Below, piece by piece: positions 22,843 through 32,078 of a stretch of DNA of 45,479 nt (the first letter of the stretch is position 1; the number at the start of each line of letters is the position of its first letter). Where the stretch lies: assembly GCA_009379845.1 (NCBI GenBank), contig WHSZ01000052.1:1-45479 (forward strand), written 5' to 3'. The notes below the pieces were generated by a model. That model searched no databases, was not told the origin of the DNA, and saw only the letters and a list, made by a program, of their open reading frames with translations. Position numbers and translations under genes: made by a program. The DNA is from Pseudonocardiaceae bacterium. GTDB taxonomy: Bacteria > Actinomycetota > Actinomycetes > Mycobacteriales > Pseudonocardiaceae.

Positions 22843-24349
22843 GCTCAGATTGTGACTCCTCGACATCCTGCGCCTGCCGCGGCAGGAACGCGATGGTGAG
22901 CAGCACGCCGAGCACGCCGAACGCGGCAGACACCCACAGGGTCGCGCTCATGCCGTGCACGAACGACTCCCGCACCGAATTGAGCAGCTCAGGGGACCGG
23001 ACGGCGCGGGCCACCTGCACGCCGGCCGCCGGCGTGTCCCGCACCGCGTCCGCTGCCGGGCCCGGCAATCCCGTCACGTTCACCTGGGCGCGATACCCGG
23101 AGCCAAGCACGGTGCCAAGGATCGCCACCCCAAACGTCCCGCCGATCTGCCGCATCGCCTGCAGCAAACCGGAGCCAACACCGCTGCTGCCCTGGGAGAG
23201 CGCGCCCATCGCCACATCCATCGCGGGCGGCAGCGCGAAGCCGAGTCCGACGCCGAGCACCGACAACCACACCGCGGTGAACCCGTACCCGTCGGATACG
23301 TCGGTCAGCGCGCCGAGGGCCAGCCCGCCGATCATCAGCACGAATCCCGCCGTGACCACGATCTTGGCGCCGAGCCGGGGGCGCAGCCGGTCGGCGATCT
23401 GCACGCCGACGAGCAGCCCACCGACCACCGGAAGCAGCCGCAACCCGGTGCCGAGCGCGCCGGTGCCGAACACCGCCTGGAAGTACTGCGGCAGCACGAA
23501 CATCGCACCCATCAGCGCGAAGGACGCCAGCGTCGCCAGCACCGAGCCCCAGGTGAAGCCGGGCGAGCGGAACAAGGCCAGGTCCACGATCGGCTGCCGC
23601 GCGCGCCGCAGCCACACCACGAAAGCGCCGAGCACCACCACACCGGTGATCATCGGCAGTAGCGCGGGCGCCGAACCCCAGCCACGCTCACCGGCCTCCA
23701 CCAGCCCGAACGTCAACGTGCCGAGCCCGGCGATGGACAGCAGCACGCCGGTCACGTCGATCCGCTGCCCTGGCGCGCCCTTGGTGCCAGGCAGCAACCA
23801 GGCCAGCAACGCCAATCCCAGTAGCACCAGCGGCACGTTGATCAGGAAGACCGAACCCCACCAGAAGTTGTCCAGCAGCCAGCCGCCGACCACCGGTCCG
23901 AGCGGGATGCCGATGGCCATCGCCGCGGCCCACACCGCGATCGCCCTAGCCCGGTCCGCGCCGGCGAACATCATGGTCAGCAGCGACATGGACAGCGGGA
24001 TCATGAACGCGGCACCTACCCCGAGCACCGCCCGCGCCACGATCAGCAACTCGGCCGAGCCCGCGTACGCGCAGGCGATGGATGCCACCCCGAACAGCGC
24101 GAGCGCGCCGAGCAAGAGCTTCTTCTGTCCGAACCGGTCGCCGAGCATGCCGGCCGGCAACAGCCCGGCGGCCAGTACCAGCGTGTAGGCGTTGGCGAAC
24201 CATTGCAGCTGGCCGGTGGACGCCCGCAAGTCGGTGGCCAGCGTTGGCAGCGCGACGTTCAGGATCGTCACGTCCAACCCGAAGGTCAGCAACGCGATCG
24301 CCAGTGCGCCAAGCGCCCACCAGCGGCGGGTACCCGTGGTTGCCGTCAT
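22823..24349 (-). CDS. DHA2-family MFS drug exporter (EmrB/QacA type)
   Basis: A 508-residue, 14-TM proton-antiport exporter. DVTILNVALPTLATDL in TM1 is the DHA2 motif D1. LPAGMLGDRFGQKKLL is motif A; GVGAAFMIPLSMSLL and AMAIGIPLGPVVGGWLLDN (motif C) follow. The C-terminal tail after TM14 is His/Glu-rich (SQSEHEHVAG). It exports lipophilic drugs or an endogenous metabolite. ATG 24349 has AAGGAG 6 bases upstream. Followed by the overlapping TetR gene. Confidence 0.9.
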   Translation of the reverse strand: MTATTGTRRWWALGALAIALLTFGLDVTILNVALPTLATDLRASTGQLQWFANAYTLVLAAGLLPAGMLGDRFGQKKLLLGALALFGVASIACAYAGSAELLIVARAVLGVGAAFMIPLSMSLLTMMFAGADRARAIAVWAAAMAIGIPLGPVVGGWLLDNFWWGSVFLINVPLVLLGLALLAWLLPGTKGAPGQRIDVTGVLLSIAGLGTLTFGLVEAGERGWGSAPALLPMITGVVVLGAFVVWLRRARQPIVDLALFRSPGFTWGSVLATLASFALMGAMFVLPQYFQAVFGTGALGTGLRLLPVVGGLLVGVQIADRLRPRLGAKIVVTAGFVLMIGGLALGALTDVSDGYGFTAVWLSVLGVGLGFALPPAMDVAMGALSQGSSGVGSGLLQAMRQIGGTFGVAILGTVLGSGYRAQVNVTGLPGPAADAVRDTPAAGVQVARAVRSPELLNSVRESFVHGMSATLWVSAAFGVLGVLLTIAFLPRQAQDVEESQSEHEHVAG

Positions 24350-24367
24350 GCCCACTCCTTAAATGGC

Positions 24368-24394
24368 GGTAGCTATCTTTTGATAGTAACTACC
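24368..24394. promoter_or_regulatory. Candidate TetR operator upstream of the exporter
   Basis: GGTAGCTA (24368-24375) and TAACTACC (24387-24394) form a 27-base imperfect palindrome with an 11-base AT-rich centre that contains its own CTATC/GATAG pair. It lies about 20 bases before the exporter start and 70 before the opposite MFS gene, an ideal place to repress both. Confidence 0.6.
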
Positions 24395-24463
24395 ACTTTT
24401 TCCTTTCGCTACTCGGCGCCGCTCGATAAATGAAGTTGCACGGGCGTACCAAGGGCCGGTTTC

Positions 24464-25672
24464 ATGACGTGCGTGCCGCTGCAGCCCTACCGAGACGTCC
24501 TGCGTCGACCGGGCGTCCCCAGCTCGTTGCTGCTGATGTTCGCGGTACGGCTGCCGATGACCGCGACCGGCATAACGATGACGCTGCACGTGGTCACCGA
24601 GCTGGGCAGGGGCTACGGCGCGGCCGGGCTGGTCGGGGCGATGACAACGGGCGGGACCGCGCTCGGCGCGCCGCTGGTCGGCCGGTTCATTGACGCGCAC
24701 GGGCTGCGGCCGGTGATCGCGGCGTGCGCGATCACCTCGGCCGCCTACTGGCTGACCGCGCCACACCTGCCGTACTCCGTGCTGCTGTTCACGGCCCTGC
24801 CGGCGGGAATGCTGGCTATCCCTGCCGGTCCGGTCGGCAAGCAGATCCTGGCCGCTCTGATACCGGAGTCGCAGCGCCGCTCCGCGTTCTCCCTTGACTC
24901 CATGTCGGTGGAGCTCAGCTTCATGGCCGGCCCTGCGCTCGGCGTCGCCATCGCCACGACGTCCTCGGGCACCGCGGCGCTGTCCGCGATCGGCGTCGCG
25001 TTCGGCGTCGGCGGCGCGGCGCTCTGGATCGTGAACCCGCCGATCCGGAACGCCGAGGAGGTGCGGCGGGACGGCGCCCCACGCCCTCGGCTGCGTGACT
25101 GGGTGAGCAGGCCGCTGGTCGCGACCTGGATCACCGCGTTCGGCGCGCTGTTCGTGCTGGTTGGCACCGAGATCGCGGTACTGGCGGCGCTGCGCGCGTC
25201 CGGGGACGTGGAATTCACCGGCCTTGTCATCACGATCATGTGCGCGGTTTCGGTCGTCGGTGGCGTCGTGCACGGCGCGGTGCGCAGGCCGCTGTCCCAA
25301 CGGACCCTGATGTTTCTGCTGGCCGTGCTGGTCATCCCGGTCGCGTGGCTGGATCAGCCGTGGTGGGTACTGGCACTCGCGCTGATTCCGACCAACGTGG
25401 CGTGCGCGCCGACGCTGGCCGCGACCGCCGAGTCGGTGAGTAGCCTCGCGCCGCCGCAGGTGCGTGGTACGGCGATGGGTTTCCAGGACGCGGCGTCCCG
25501 GCTCGGCATCGCCGCTGGCAACCCGGCGATCGGGCTGGTGATCGACGCTTCGGCGCCGTCATGGGGATTCGCCGCGTCCGGGCTGGTCGGCATTGCCGTC
25601 GCCGTGGTGGCCGTCGCGCTGATCAGCACGGCGACGGCCACTACCAAACGCGGTTCGCTGAGCCCAGGGTGA
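24464..25672 (+). CDS. MFS transporter, 12 TM
   Basis: A 402-residue major facilitator with about twelve hydrophobic segments. VGAMTTGGTALGAPLVGRFI with D-A-H-G-L-R-P-V is motif A. LPAGMLAIPAGPVGKQILAA and SVELSFMAGPALGVAIA follow in the first half. It resembles actinobacterial multidrug or uncharacterised MFS proteins. Substrate unknown. Divergent from the DHA2-TetR operon, sharing the TetR palindrome. ATG 24464 has no strong ribosome site. Confidence 0.8.
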   Translation: MTCVPLQPYRDVLRRPGVPSSLLLMFAVRLPMTATGITMTLHVVTELGRGYGAAGLVGAMTTGGTALGAPLVGRFIDAHGLRPVIAACAITSAAYWLTAPHLPYSVLLFTALPAGMLAIPAGPVGKQILAALIPESQRRSAFSLDSMSVELSFMAGPALGVAIATTSSGTAALSAIGVAFGVGGAALWIVNPPIRNAEEVRRDGAPRPRLRDWVSRPLVATWITAFGALFVLVGTEIAVLAALRASGDVEFTGLVITIMCAVSVVGGVVHGAVRRPLSQRTLMFLLAVLVIPVAWLDQPWWVLALALIPTNVACAPTLAATAESVSSLAPPQVRGTAMGFQDAASRLGIAAGNPAIGLVIDASAPSWGFAASGLVGIAVAVVAVALISTATATTKRGSLSPG

Positions 25673-25719
25673 CCGCGATTCGGTGCTGTGCGGCGTTAAC
25701 TCGGCACCGGGAATCGCGG
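25673..25719. terminator. Bulged hairpin between convergent genes
   Basis: CCGCGATTC plus GGTGC (25673-25686) pairs with GCACC-gg-GAATCGCGG (25704-25719), a 14-bp stem with a two-base bulge. It starts right after the MFS stop and ends 37 bases before the oxidase stop. Confidence 0.65.
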
Positions 25720-25757
25720 CACCGGGGAATCGCGACACCGCGCGGCACCGGGGAATC
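25703..25757. repeat. Short direct repeats GGCACCGGGGAATC
   Basis: Near-identical copies begin at 25703, 25718 and 25744, with a degenerate copy at 25734. The first is part of the terminator stem; the last runs into the oxidase stop codon. This looks like local duplication of terminator sequence. Confidence 0.6.
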
Positions 25758-28653
25758 AACGCGTCGACGTCGACGCGGAATCGGCGAATACCGCCTCGTG
25801 CAACAGTTCCACCGGATGCCGCGCGCGGCGGCCTGTGCCGTGCCTGATCTGCTGCCGGCAGGACACCCCGGTCGCCGCGATCGCCACCTCCGGTGCGGCC
25901 GTGGTGATCTCGGGGAACAGCCGCTGCCCGCCGATCCGCATGGACAGCTCGTAGTGCTCGGTCTCGAAGCCGAACGAGCCGGCCATCCCGCAGCAGCCCG
26001 CGTCCAGCTCCCGCACGTTCGCGTCCGGCAGCTGCCGCAGCAGTCGCATGGTGGCCCCGGTTCCGACGACCGCCTTCTGGTGGCAGTGCCCGTGGAACAG
26101 CACGTCGCGCGCGACCGGCGCGGCCACCGGAAGCGAGCCGTCCTCGACGGCCTCGGCGAGTAGCTCCTCGACGAGGCGTGCCTGCCAGCCAACCACGGCT
26201 GCCCGCTCGTCACGCAGCAGCGCGGGATGCTCGTCGCGCAACGTGGTCACGCAGGACGGCTCGCAGCCGACGATCGGCACGCCGCGCTCGGCGTCCGGGT
26301 ACAGCCGATCAACCAGGTCCCCGGCGGCACGCCTGGCATCGTCCAGCAGACCCTTGGAGATCTGCGCGCGGCCACAACATCCGCGCCGCTCGAGCCTTAC
26401 CCGCCAGCCGGCCCGCTCGAGCAGCTCGATCGCGGCCCGCCCGATGTGCGGCTCCGTGAAGCTGGCGAACGAATCGGCCAGAAAGATCACATCGCCGCGT
26501 GGGAACGGCCCTTCCGGTCGCCTGCGGGCGAACCAGCGGGCCAGCGTTCGCCGCTGGAAACGCGGCAGCGGCCGCCGCTTGTCGATACCCACCAGGCGAT
26601 GCAGCAGCCAGCGCAACGGCGCCGCGCTGCCTGGCAGGTTGGAAAGCGGCGCGGTCGCGGCGCCGAGCCTGTTCAGCGACCGGATGCGCCCGAACACCTT
26701 GGCCCGCAGCGGCACGCCGTGCTTCTGGTACCTGCCGGCAAGCACCTCGCTTTTCAACGTCGCCATGTCCACCGACATCGGGCACTCGCGCTTGCACGCC
26801 TTGCATTCAAGGCACAGATCAAGCACCTCGTGCAGCCGATCGTCGGCGAGCGCGGCCTTCGGATCGGCCGCGGACAACGCTTTGACAAGCGCGTTCGCCC
26901 GGCCACGGGTGGAGTGCTCCTCCTCGCGTGTGGCCATGAACGAAGGGCACATGGTGCCGCCGGAGGTCTCCGGCTTGCGGCACGCCCCGATCCGCATGCA
27001 GCGGTTGGCTTCCTCCCGCATCCCGGCATGGAAGGAAAAATGCGTGCTCAGCGGCGTCGGCACGGGCAGCGTTGGTTCCCGCAGGTTGTCCGTCATCGGC
27101 GGCGCGTCCACGATCTTTCCGGGGTTCAGCACCGAATCCGGGTCGAACAACCGCTTGACGTCCCGCATCGATTCGTACAGCCGATCACCGAAGATCTTGC
27201 GGTTGAACTCGCTGCGGGCGAAACCGTCGCCGTGCTCGCTCGAGTTCACCCCGCCGTACGCGGTGACCAGATCGCAGATCTCCTCGGCCACCTCGCGCAT
27301 CGTGCTGATCTGGTCAGGCCGGCTGAGGTCGAGGAACGGCCGCACGTGCAGGCAACCAGCCGAGGCGTGCCCGTAGAAGCCGGCCCGCAGGTTGTGCCGA
27401 TCGAGTATCGCCGCGAACTTCTCGGTGTATTCCGCGAGGTAGCGCGGGTCAACGGCGGTGTCCTCGACGAACGCGATGGAGCGCTCGTTCGGCTTTCCGG
27501 CCGCCATCAGCAGCCCAAGCCCCGCCTTGCGCAGCGCGCGATACGGCTGCTGTTCGGCCGCGCTCGTCGCTCGGATCACCGCGTAGCCGTGCCCGCCCGC
27601 GGCCCACAGCGACTCCAGCCTGGCCGCGCTCGCCTCGGCCTCGGCGACCGAGTCGGCGTAGAACTCGGCGAACAGCAACGCGGCCGGCTCGCCCTCCAGC
27701 GCCCGCGCAAGGTGGCCGTGCTCCGGCGAGCGCCTGGCAAGGTCCAGGATGAAGTTGTCCACCAGCTCGATGGCGGCGGCGCCCGCGTTCATCGCGTCGT
27801 CGGTTCCGGCGATCGCCGCGGTGCTGGACGTGAAGTGCCCGACGATCATCACGGTCGCGGCGGGTTTCGGGGTAAGCGCGACGGTGGCCTCCGTGACCAC
27901 GGCCAACGTTCCTTCCGAACCGACGAGGAACTTGGCCAGATCGACACGGTCCTCGATCAACCGATCGAGCCGGTACCCGCCGGCACGGCGCCAGAAATCC
28001 TGCGGCCACGCCTCGATGTCCGGCCGGCACGCGTCCACCAGCTTCGGGAGTTCCCGGTACAGCCGGCCTTCCAGGGTGTCCCGTTCGGCGCGCCGCGCGG
28101 CGGCATCCGCCGGCAGCTCCGCGAAACGTGCCCGCGACCCGTCGGACAGCACGGTGTCAAGCGAGTGCACGTGGTCGATCGTCATGCCGTAGCGCGCCGA
28201 GCGAGCGCCGCATGAGTTGTTGCCGATCATCCCGCCGAGCGTGGCGCGGTTGCTCGTGGAGGTGTCCGGTGCGAAGAACAGGCCGTGCGGCGCGGCGGCC
28301 AGGTTCAACTCGTCCTGCACGAGGCCGGGTTGCACCCGCGCCCAGCCGGCCTCCGCGTCGAGTTCCAGCAGCCCGTGCATGTGCTTGGAGAAGTCCAGCA
28401 CCACCGCCTCGCCAACGGTTTGCCCGCAGTGGCTGGTACCGGCACCGCGCGGCAGCACCGGAACCCCGAACCCGCGGGCGAGTTCCACGGTGGCCACCAC
28501 ATCGTCGCGGTGCCTGGGAAAAACCACACCGGCCGGCCGCACCTGGTACATGCTCGCGTCGGTGGCGTAGAGATGCCTGCTGTAGTCGTCGAACCGCACC
28601 TCACCGTCCAGCGCCTCGCGTAGCGCGTTGGACAGGTCACCACCATCGGTCAC
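25756..28653 (-). CDS. FAD-linked oxidase fused to Fe-S/CCG domains (D-2-hydroxyacid dehydrogenase, YdiJ/GlcD-GlcF type)
   Basis: A 965-residue fusion. Residues about 35-270 are a PCMH FAD domain (PVLPRGAGTSHCGQTVGEAV, GGMIGNNSCGARSARYGMT). 280-530 are the FAD-oxidase C domain (AGFYGHASAGCLHVRPFLDL, NSSEHGDGFARSEFN). 555-680 hold two 4Fe-4S motifs, the second CLECKACKRECP. 750-940 carry two CCG-type cysteine blocks (ERRGCCGR, GCEPSCV; HGHCHQ, DAGCCGMAGSFGFE). This is the layout of membrane-associated D-lactate or D-2-hydroxyglutarate dehydrogenases, passing electrons to the respiratory chain. GTG 28653 has GAGGAG 5 bases upstream. Divergent from the aminotransferase, suggesting a joint role in glyoxylate/hydroxyacid turnover. 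Confidence 0.92.
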   Translation of the reverse strand: MTDGGDLSNALREALDGEVRFDDYSRHLYATDASMYQVRPAGVVFPRHRDDVVATVELARGFGVPVLPRGAGTSHCGQTVGEAVVLDFSKHMHGLLELDAEAGWARVQPGLVQDELNLAAAPHGLFFAPDTSTSNRATLGGMIGNNSCGARSARYGMTIDHVHSLDTVLSDGSRARFAELPADAAARRAERDTLEGRLYRELPKLVDACRPDIEAWPQDFWRRAGGYRLDRLIEDRVDLAKFLVGSEGTLAVVTEATVALTPKPAATVMIVGHFTSSTAAIAGTDDAMNAGAAAIELVDNFILDLARRSPEHGHLARALEGEPAALLFAEFYADSVAEAEASAARLESLWAAGGHGYAVIRATSAAEQQPYRALRKAGLGLLMAAGKPNERSIAFVEDTAVDPRYLAEYTEKFAAILDRHNLRAGFYGHASAGCLHVRPFLDLSRPDQISTMREVAEEICDLVTAYGGVNSSEHGDGFARSEFNRKIFGDRLYESMRDVKRLFDPDSVLNPGKIVDAPPMTDNLREPTLPVPTPLSTHFSFHAGMREEANRCMRIGACRKPETSGGTMCPSFMATREEEHSTRGRANALVKALSAADPKAALADDRLHEVLDLCLECKACKRECPMSVDMATLKSEVLAGRYQKHGVPLRAKVFGRIRSLNRLGAATAPLSNLPGSAAPLRWLLHRLVGIDKRRPLPRFQRRTLARWFARRRPEGPFPRGDVIFLADSFASFTEPHIGRAAIELLERAGWRVRLERRGCCGRAQISKGLLDDARRAAGDLVDRLYPDAERGVPIVGCEPSCVTTLRDEHPALLRDERAAVVGWQARLVEELLAEAVEDGSLPVAAPVARDVLFHGHCHQKAVVGTGATMRLLRQLPDANVRELDAGCCGMAGSFGFETEHYELSMRIGGQRLFPEITTAAPEVAIAATGVSCRQQIRHGTGRRARHPVELLHEAVFADSASTSTR

Positions 28654-28766
28654 CGGTACTCCTCACACATTTTCCATTGTGCGGAAAGAAACTTCACGGC
28701 GAGATCGAGTTTCGAGCCTAAGAGGGGGAATAGATAGGGTCAATGTCGCGCCGTTGACGTGATTGG

Positions 28767-28781
28767 TTCCGCATCGCGGAA
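28767..28781. promoter_or_regulatory. Palindrome in the oxidase/aminotransferase divergent gap
   Basis: TTCCGC-ATC-GCGGAA is a perfect 15-base palindrome about 27 bases before the aminotransferase start. A related TGCGGAAA lies at about 28679-28686 near the oxidase start. These are candidate sites for a shared regulator of both genes; none is encoded next to them. Confidence 0.4.
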
Positions 28782-28808
28782 TCTTTCTCAATTCGAGGAG
28801 AGCACGGG

Positions 28809-29978
28809 ATGCCCCATCGCAGTGGCCGGCACTTTCTGCAGATCCCGGGACCCACCAACGTTCCGGATCGGGTGCTGAAGGCAACGAGCTACCCGACCAT
28901 CGATCACCGGGGCCCGAGCTTCGCCACGCTGGGGCGCAAGGTGCTCGACGGGCTCAAGACGATCTTCGGCACCGAACATGATGTGGTGATCTACCCGTCG
29001 TCCGGCACTGGCGCATGGGAGGCGGCGCTGGTGAACACGCTTTCCCCTGGCGACCGGGTTCTGATGTTCGAGACCGGTCATTTCGGCTCGCTGTGGGCGG
29101 ATCTCGCCGGACGGTTGGGCCTTGACGTCGAACTCGTGCCGGGCGACTGGCGCAGCGGCGTCCACCCGGACACCGTCGAGGCCCGGTTGAGCGCCGACGA
29201 GCAGCACACCATCAAGGCCGTCGCGGTGGTGCACAACGAAACCTCGACCGGGGTGACCAGCAACATCCCCGCGGTTCGGGTGGCAATGAACCGGGCCGAG
29301 CACCCGGCGCTGCTCATGGTGGACACCATCTCCTCGCTCGGCTCGATCGACTACCGGCACGACGAGTGGGGCGTCGACGTCACGGTCGGCGGCTCGCAGA
29401 AGGGGCTCATGCTGCCACCCGGCCTCGGGCTGAACGCGATCAGCGAGAAGGCCAAGCGCGCATACGAATCGGCCACCCTGCCGAAGGCGTACTGGGACTG
29501 GCTGGCCATGTGGGAGTCCAACCCCGCCGGGTTCTTCCCTTACACGCCACCAACAAATCTGCTCTACGGGCTGAGCGAAGCCCTCGACATGCTGCTGGGA
29601 CAGGGTTTGGAAACGGTGTTCGCCAGGCACGCCCGGCACGCGGAAGCGACCAGGCAGGCCGTTCAGGCGTGGGACCTGGAACTGCTCTGCCAGGTGCCGG
29701 AGGAGTACAGCAACACGCTGACCGCCGTGTGCGTCCCTGATGGACACGACGCGGACGCGCTGCGTAGCGTGATCCTCGACCGGTTCGACATGTCCCTCGG
29801 CGCCGGGCTGTCCAAATTGGCCGGTCGGGTTTTCCGCATCGGCCACCTCGGCGACCTTGGTGACCTGACGTTGCTCGGCACGCTCTCCGGTATCGAAGCG
29901 GGCCTGCGCATCACGGGCATACCTCACCGGGAAGGCGGCGCCGGCGCGGCGATCCGCTATCTGGCCGACAACCCCTGA
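28809..29978 (+). CDS. Class V aminotransferase, serine-glyoxylate/alanine-glyoxylate type
   Basis: A 389-residue PLP enzyme. It begins HFLQIPGPTNVPDRVLKA, the standard start of the serine-glyoxylate group. SSGTGAWEAAL binds the cofactor phosphate, MVDTISSLGSIDYRHDEWGV holds the pyridine-binding Asp, and GGSQKGLMLPPGL contains the Schiff-base K198. It moves the amino group of serine or alanine to glyoxylate, giving glycine and hydroxypyruvate or pyruvate. GAGGAGAG lies 6 bases before ATG 28809. The divergent FAD oxidase could supply or remove 2-oxo acids, and the GntP permease may import a related hydroxy acid. Confidence 0.9.
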   Translation: MPHRSGRHFLQIPGPTNVPDRVLKATSYPTIDHRGPSFATLGRKVLDGLKTIFGTEHDVVIYPSSGTGAWEAALVNTLSPGDRVLMFETGHFGSLWADLAGRLGLDVELVPGDWRSGVHPDTVEARLSADEQHTIKAVAVVHNETSTGVTSNIPAVRVAMNRAEHPALLMVDTISSLGSIDYRHDEWGVDVTVGGSQKGLMLPPGLGLNAISEKAKRAYESATLPKAYWDWLAMWESNPAGFFPYTPPTNLLYGLSEALDMLLGQGLETVFARHARHAEATRQAVQAWDLELLCQVPEEYSNTLTAVCVPDGHDADALRSVILDRFDMSLGAGLSKLAGRVFRIGHLGDLGDLTLLGTLSGIEAGLRITGIPHREGGAGAAIRYLADNP

Positions 29979-29990
29979 TGCACAGCTGAA

Positions 29991-31352
29991 TCACAACGCA
30001 CCCGCTGCCCACAATCCGAACACCGCCAGCATGGATACCACGCCGTTCACCAGGGTGACGCCACCGTAGGAGATCAGCGCCGAGCGAAGCGGCATCCGGG
30101 ACAGTGACGTGCACACCCAGAAATAGCTGGAGTTCACGTACTTCACGATCACCGATCCGGCGGCGCCTGCCAGCATCGTCGCCTCCGGCGAGAGGCTCAG
30201 CTGCTCCATCATTGGCGCGGCGATGGACGCCGCGGTGATCACGCCGACCGTGGTCGAGCCGGTGATCATGTTCCCGACCACGCCGAGCACGAACGGCAGG
30301 AAGATGGTCGGCAGTCCGGTGCCGGCCACCCAGTTGGCTATGGTGTCGACCGCCGGAGTCGCCTGCAGGATCTCGCTCAACGCGCCACCGAGACCGGTCA
30401 CCACGATGATCATCGCGGAGCCACGCAGCGCGTTCTCGATCCACTTGTCCCGCCGGTTTTCCTTGTCCTGCTTGCCGGTCATCCGGTGCGAGAGCAGGTA
30501 GGACAGCGCGACCCCGACGCTGAGCGCGAACACCGGCCAGCCGATGAACGAGAGTATGTCGTGCGGGATCGAACCTTCCCGCAAGGTCAGATCCGCGACG
30601 CTCTGCCCGGCGATCAGTACCAACGGCACCAGGATCGGGGCGTAGGCCAAACCAAGCGGGGGAAGCTTCCGGTCTTGCTCGCTCACGGCCTGCCCGGTGA
30701 ACTCCTCGGACGGCGGCGAGGGCACCCGGTGGCCGACCAGGCGGGCGAACAGCCATCCGGCGAGCGCGCCGATGAGCGTGATCAGCGTTCCGAACAGGAT
30801 CACCTTGCCCACGTCCGCACCGACGAGTGCGATCGCGGAAAGCGGGCCGGGGGTCGGCGGCACCATCGCGTGGGTCAGCTGCATCGCGCCGACCAATCCG
30901 GTGGCCATCGTGCTCATCGTGGCACCGGTTTCCAGCGCCGCCGAGTGCACGAGCGGGTTCAGGATCACGTAGCCGACATCCGAGAAGATGGCGATCCCGA
31001 TGACGAAGCCGGATAGCGTCAACGCGAGCGGCATGCGCCGCCGCCCCACCATTTTGATCATCGATGAGGTGATGCGCTCGATACCTCCGGTGTGCCGGAG
31101 TGCTTCCGCGATGATCGAGCCGAGCACGATCACTACCGCGATCGATTCGATGGTTGAGCCGAATCCCGTCTCGAACGCGTCGATGAACGTCACGCGATCC
31201 ACGGTCGGCAACGCGGCGAACAGCAGGATCGGGATGAGCAGCGCGGCGAAGACGTGCCACTTGTACCACGCGATCAGGAAAAACAGCAGAACGATGAGCG
31301 CACCGAAACCGACGAGCGTCACGGCCGCGTTGTCGGTGACCGTCTCCTCCAC
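29991..31352 (-). CDS. GntP-family permease (gluconate/glycerate-type H+ symporter)
   Basis: A 453-residue, 12-14 TM permease. Family motifs: GFGSTIESIAVVIVLGSIIA, the long segment with SDVGYVILNPLVH, MVPPTPGPLSAIALVGADVG and GNMITGSTTVGVITAASIAA near the C-terminus. GntP proteins import gluconate, glycerate, serine or other small hydroxy acids with protons. The neighbourhood (serine-glyoxylate aminotransferase and D-hydroxyacid oxidase) favours glycerate or a similar C2-C4 hydroxy acid (inference). GTG 31352 has GAAGGGG 5 bases upstream; the frame stays open to 31430. It faces the aminotransferase with 12 bases between the stops. Confidence 0.88.
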   Translation of the reverse strand: MEETVTDNAAVTLVGFGALIVLLFFLIAWYKWHVFAALLIPILLFAALPTVDRVTFIDAFETGFGSTIESIAVVIVLGSIIAEALRHTGGIERITSSMIKMVGRRRMPLALTLSGFVIGIAIFSDVGYVILNPLVHSAALETGATMSTMATGLVGAMQLTHAMVPPTPGPLSAIALVGADVGKVILFGTLITLIGALAGWLFARLVGHRVPSPPSEEFTGQAVSEQDRKLPPLGLAYAPILVPLVLIAGQSVADLTLREGSIPHDILSFIGWPVFALSVGVALSYLLSHRMTGKQDKENRRDKWIENALRGSAMIIVVTGLGGALSEILQATPAVDTIANWVAGTGLPTIFLPFVLGVVGNMITGSTTVGVITAASIAAPMMEQLSLSPEATMLAGAAGSVIVKYVNSSYFWVCTSLSRMPLRSALISYGGVTLVNGVVSMLAVFGLWAAGAL

Positions 31353-31466
31353 CCGAGCCCCTTCCCGGGCGCCACACCGCGCCTGGTCGGAACGTATTTG
31401 TTCGTGGATGATCAAAGCCGAACAGCGCAACGCAGATTAAACACATGTGTGGCATGCGTCAAGCCG

Positions 31467-31985
31467 TCAGAGATTCGTGAACGGCTCGGAGTACGCGAAT
31501 TCGCCACGAATTGACGGGCGGTACGCGGTGAGCGCGCGGGCCATGAAATTCGGTCCCCACTCCGGCACCGGTGGCGTGATTCCGAACTCCGCTGCCAGGC
31601 GGAAGCCGAACCGCGGGTAGTACTCGGTGTGGCCGAGCAGAACGACGATCGGTTCACCCAGCGCGTCCGCGGCGCCGAGCACCGTGTACATCAACGCGCT
31701 GCCCACGCCGGTACGCTGCTGCTGCGCCCGCACGCCGATCGGACCGAGTGCGAGCGCGGGCTTTCCGGCGACGTGCCCGCGGGTGCAGATCACGTGCCCG
31801 ATCAGCTCCTCGCCGTTCAGCGCGACGAACGCCAGCTCCGGCAGCCACGCGTCGTTGTCCCGCAACGAGTCGACCAGCCCGACCTCTACCGGGGTGCTGC
31901 CGGGTTCGACGATGGCCGCGAACGCGGAGGCGTGCACGGCGCGGATCCCCTCGGCGTCCGCGGGCTTTTCCCGTCGAATGAACAT
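31467..31985 (-). CDS. GNAT-family N-acetyltransferase (YhbS-like)
   Basis: A 172-residue acetyl-CoA-dependent acyltransferase. IRREKPADAEGIRAVHASAF is the start of the fold. LGPIGVRAQQQRTGVGSALM carries motif A with the acetyl-CoA loop (Q-Q-x-x-G-V-G-S/A). VVLLGHTEYYPRFGFRLAAE is motif B, close to YhbS-type enzymes. The acceptor is unknown. ATG 31985 lacks a clear ribosome site; the frame is open to 32057. Confidence 0.85.
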   Translation of the reverse strand: MFIRREKPADAEGIRAVHASAFAAIVEPGSTPVEVGLVDSLRDNDAWLPELAFVALNGEELIGHVICTRGHVAGKPALALGPIGVRAQQQRTGVGSALMYTVLGAADALGEPIVVLLGHTEYYPRFGFRLAAEFGITPPVPEWGPNFMARALTAYRPSIRGEFAYSEPFTNL

Positions 31986-32078
31986 GACCGGACTGTGCCC
32001 GACGCGACTGCTTTCCGCGAACGATTTACCGCTGACCGAGGGGCACACTCGGGGCATCTAGTGCCCGCAAGGTGGCCT

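Noticed and set aside
25703..25757. CRISPR-like repeats
   Set aside because: Only three short, unequally spaced copies, no spacers of regular length and no cas genes.
26227..28215. 662-codon open frame antisense to the FAD oxidase
   Set aside because: Shadow of a well-recognised gene; Arg/Pro/Gly-rich without domains.
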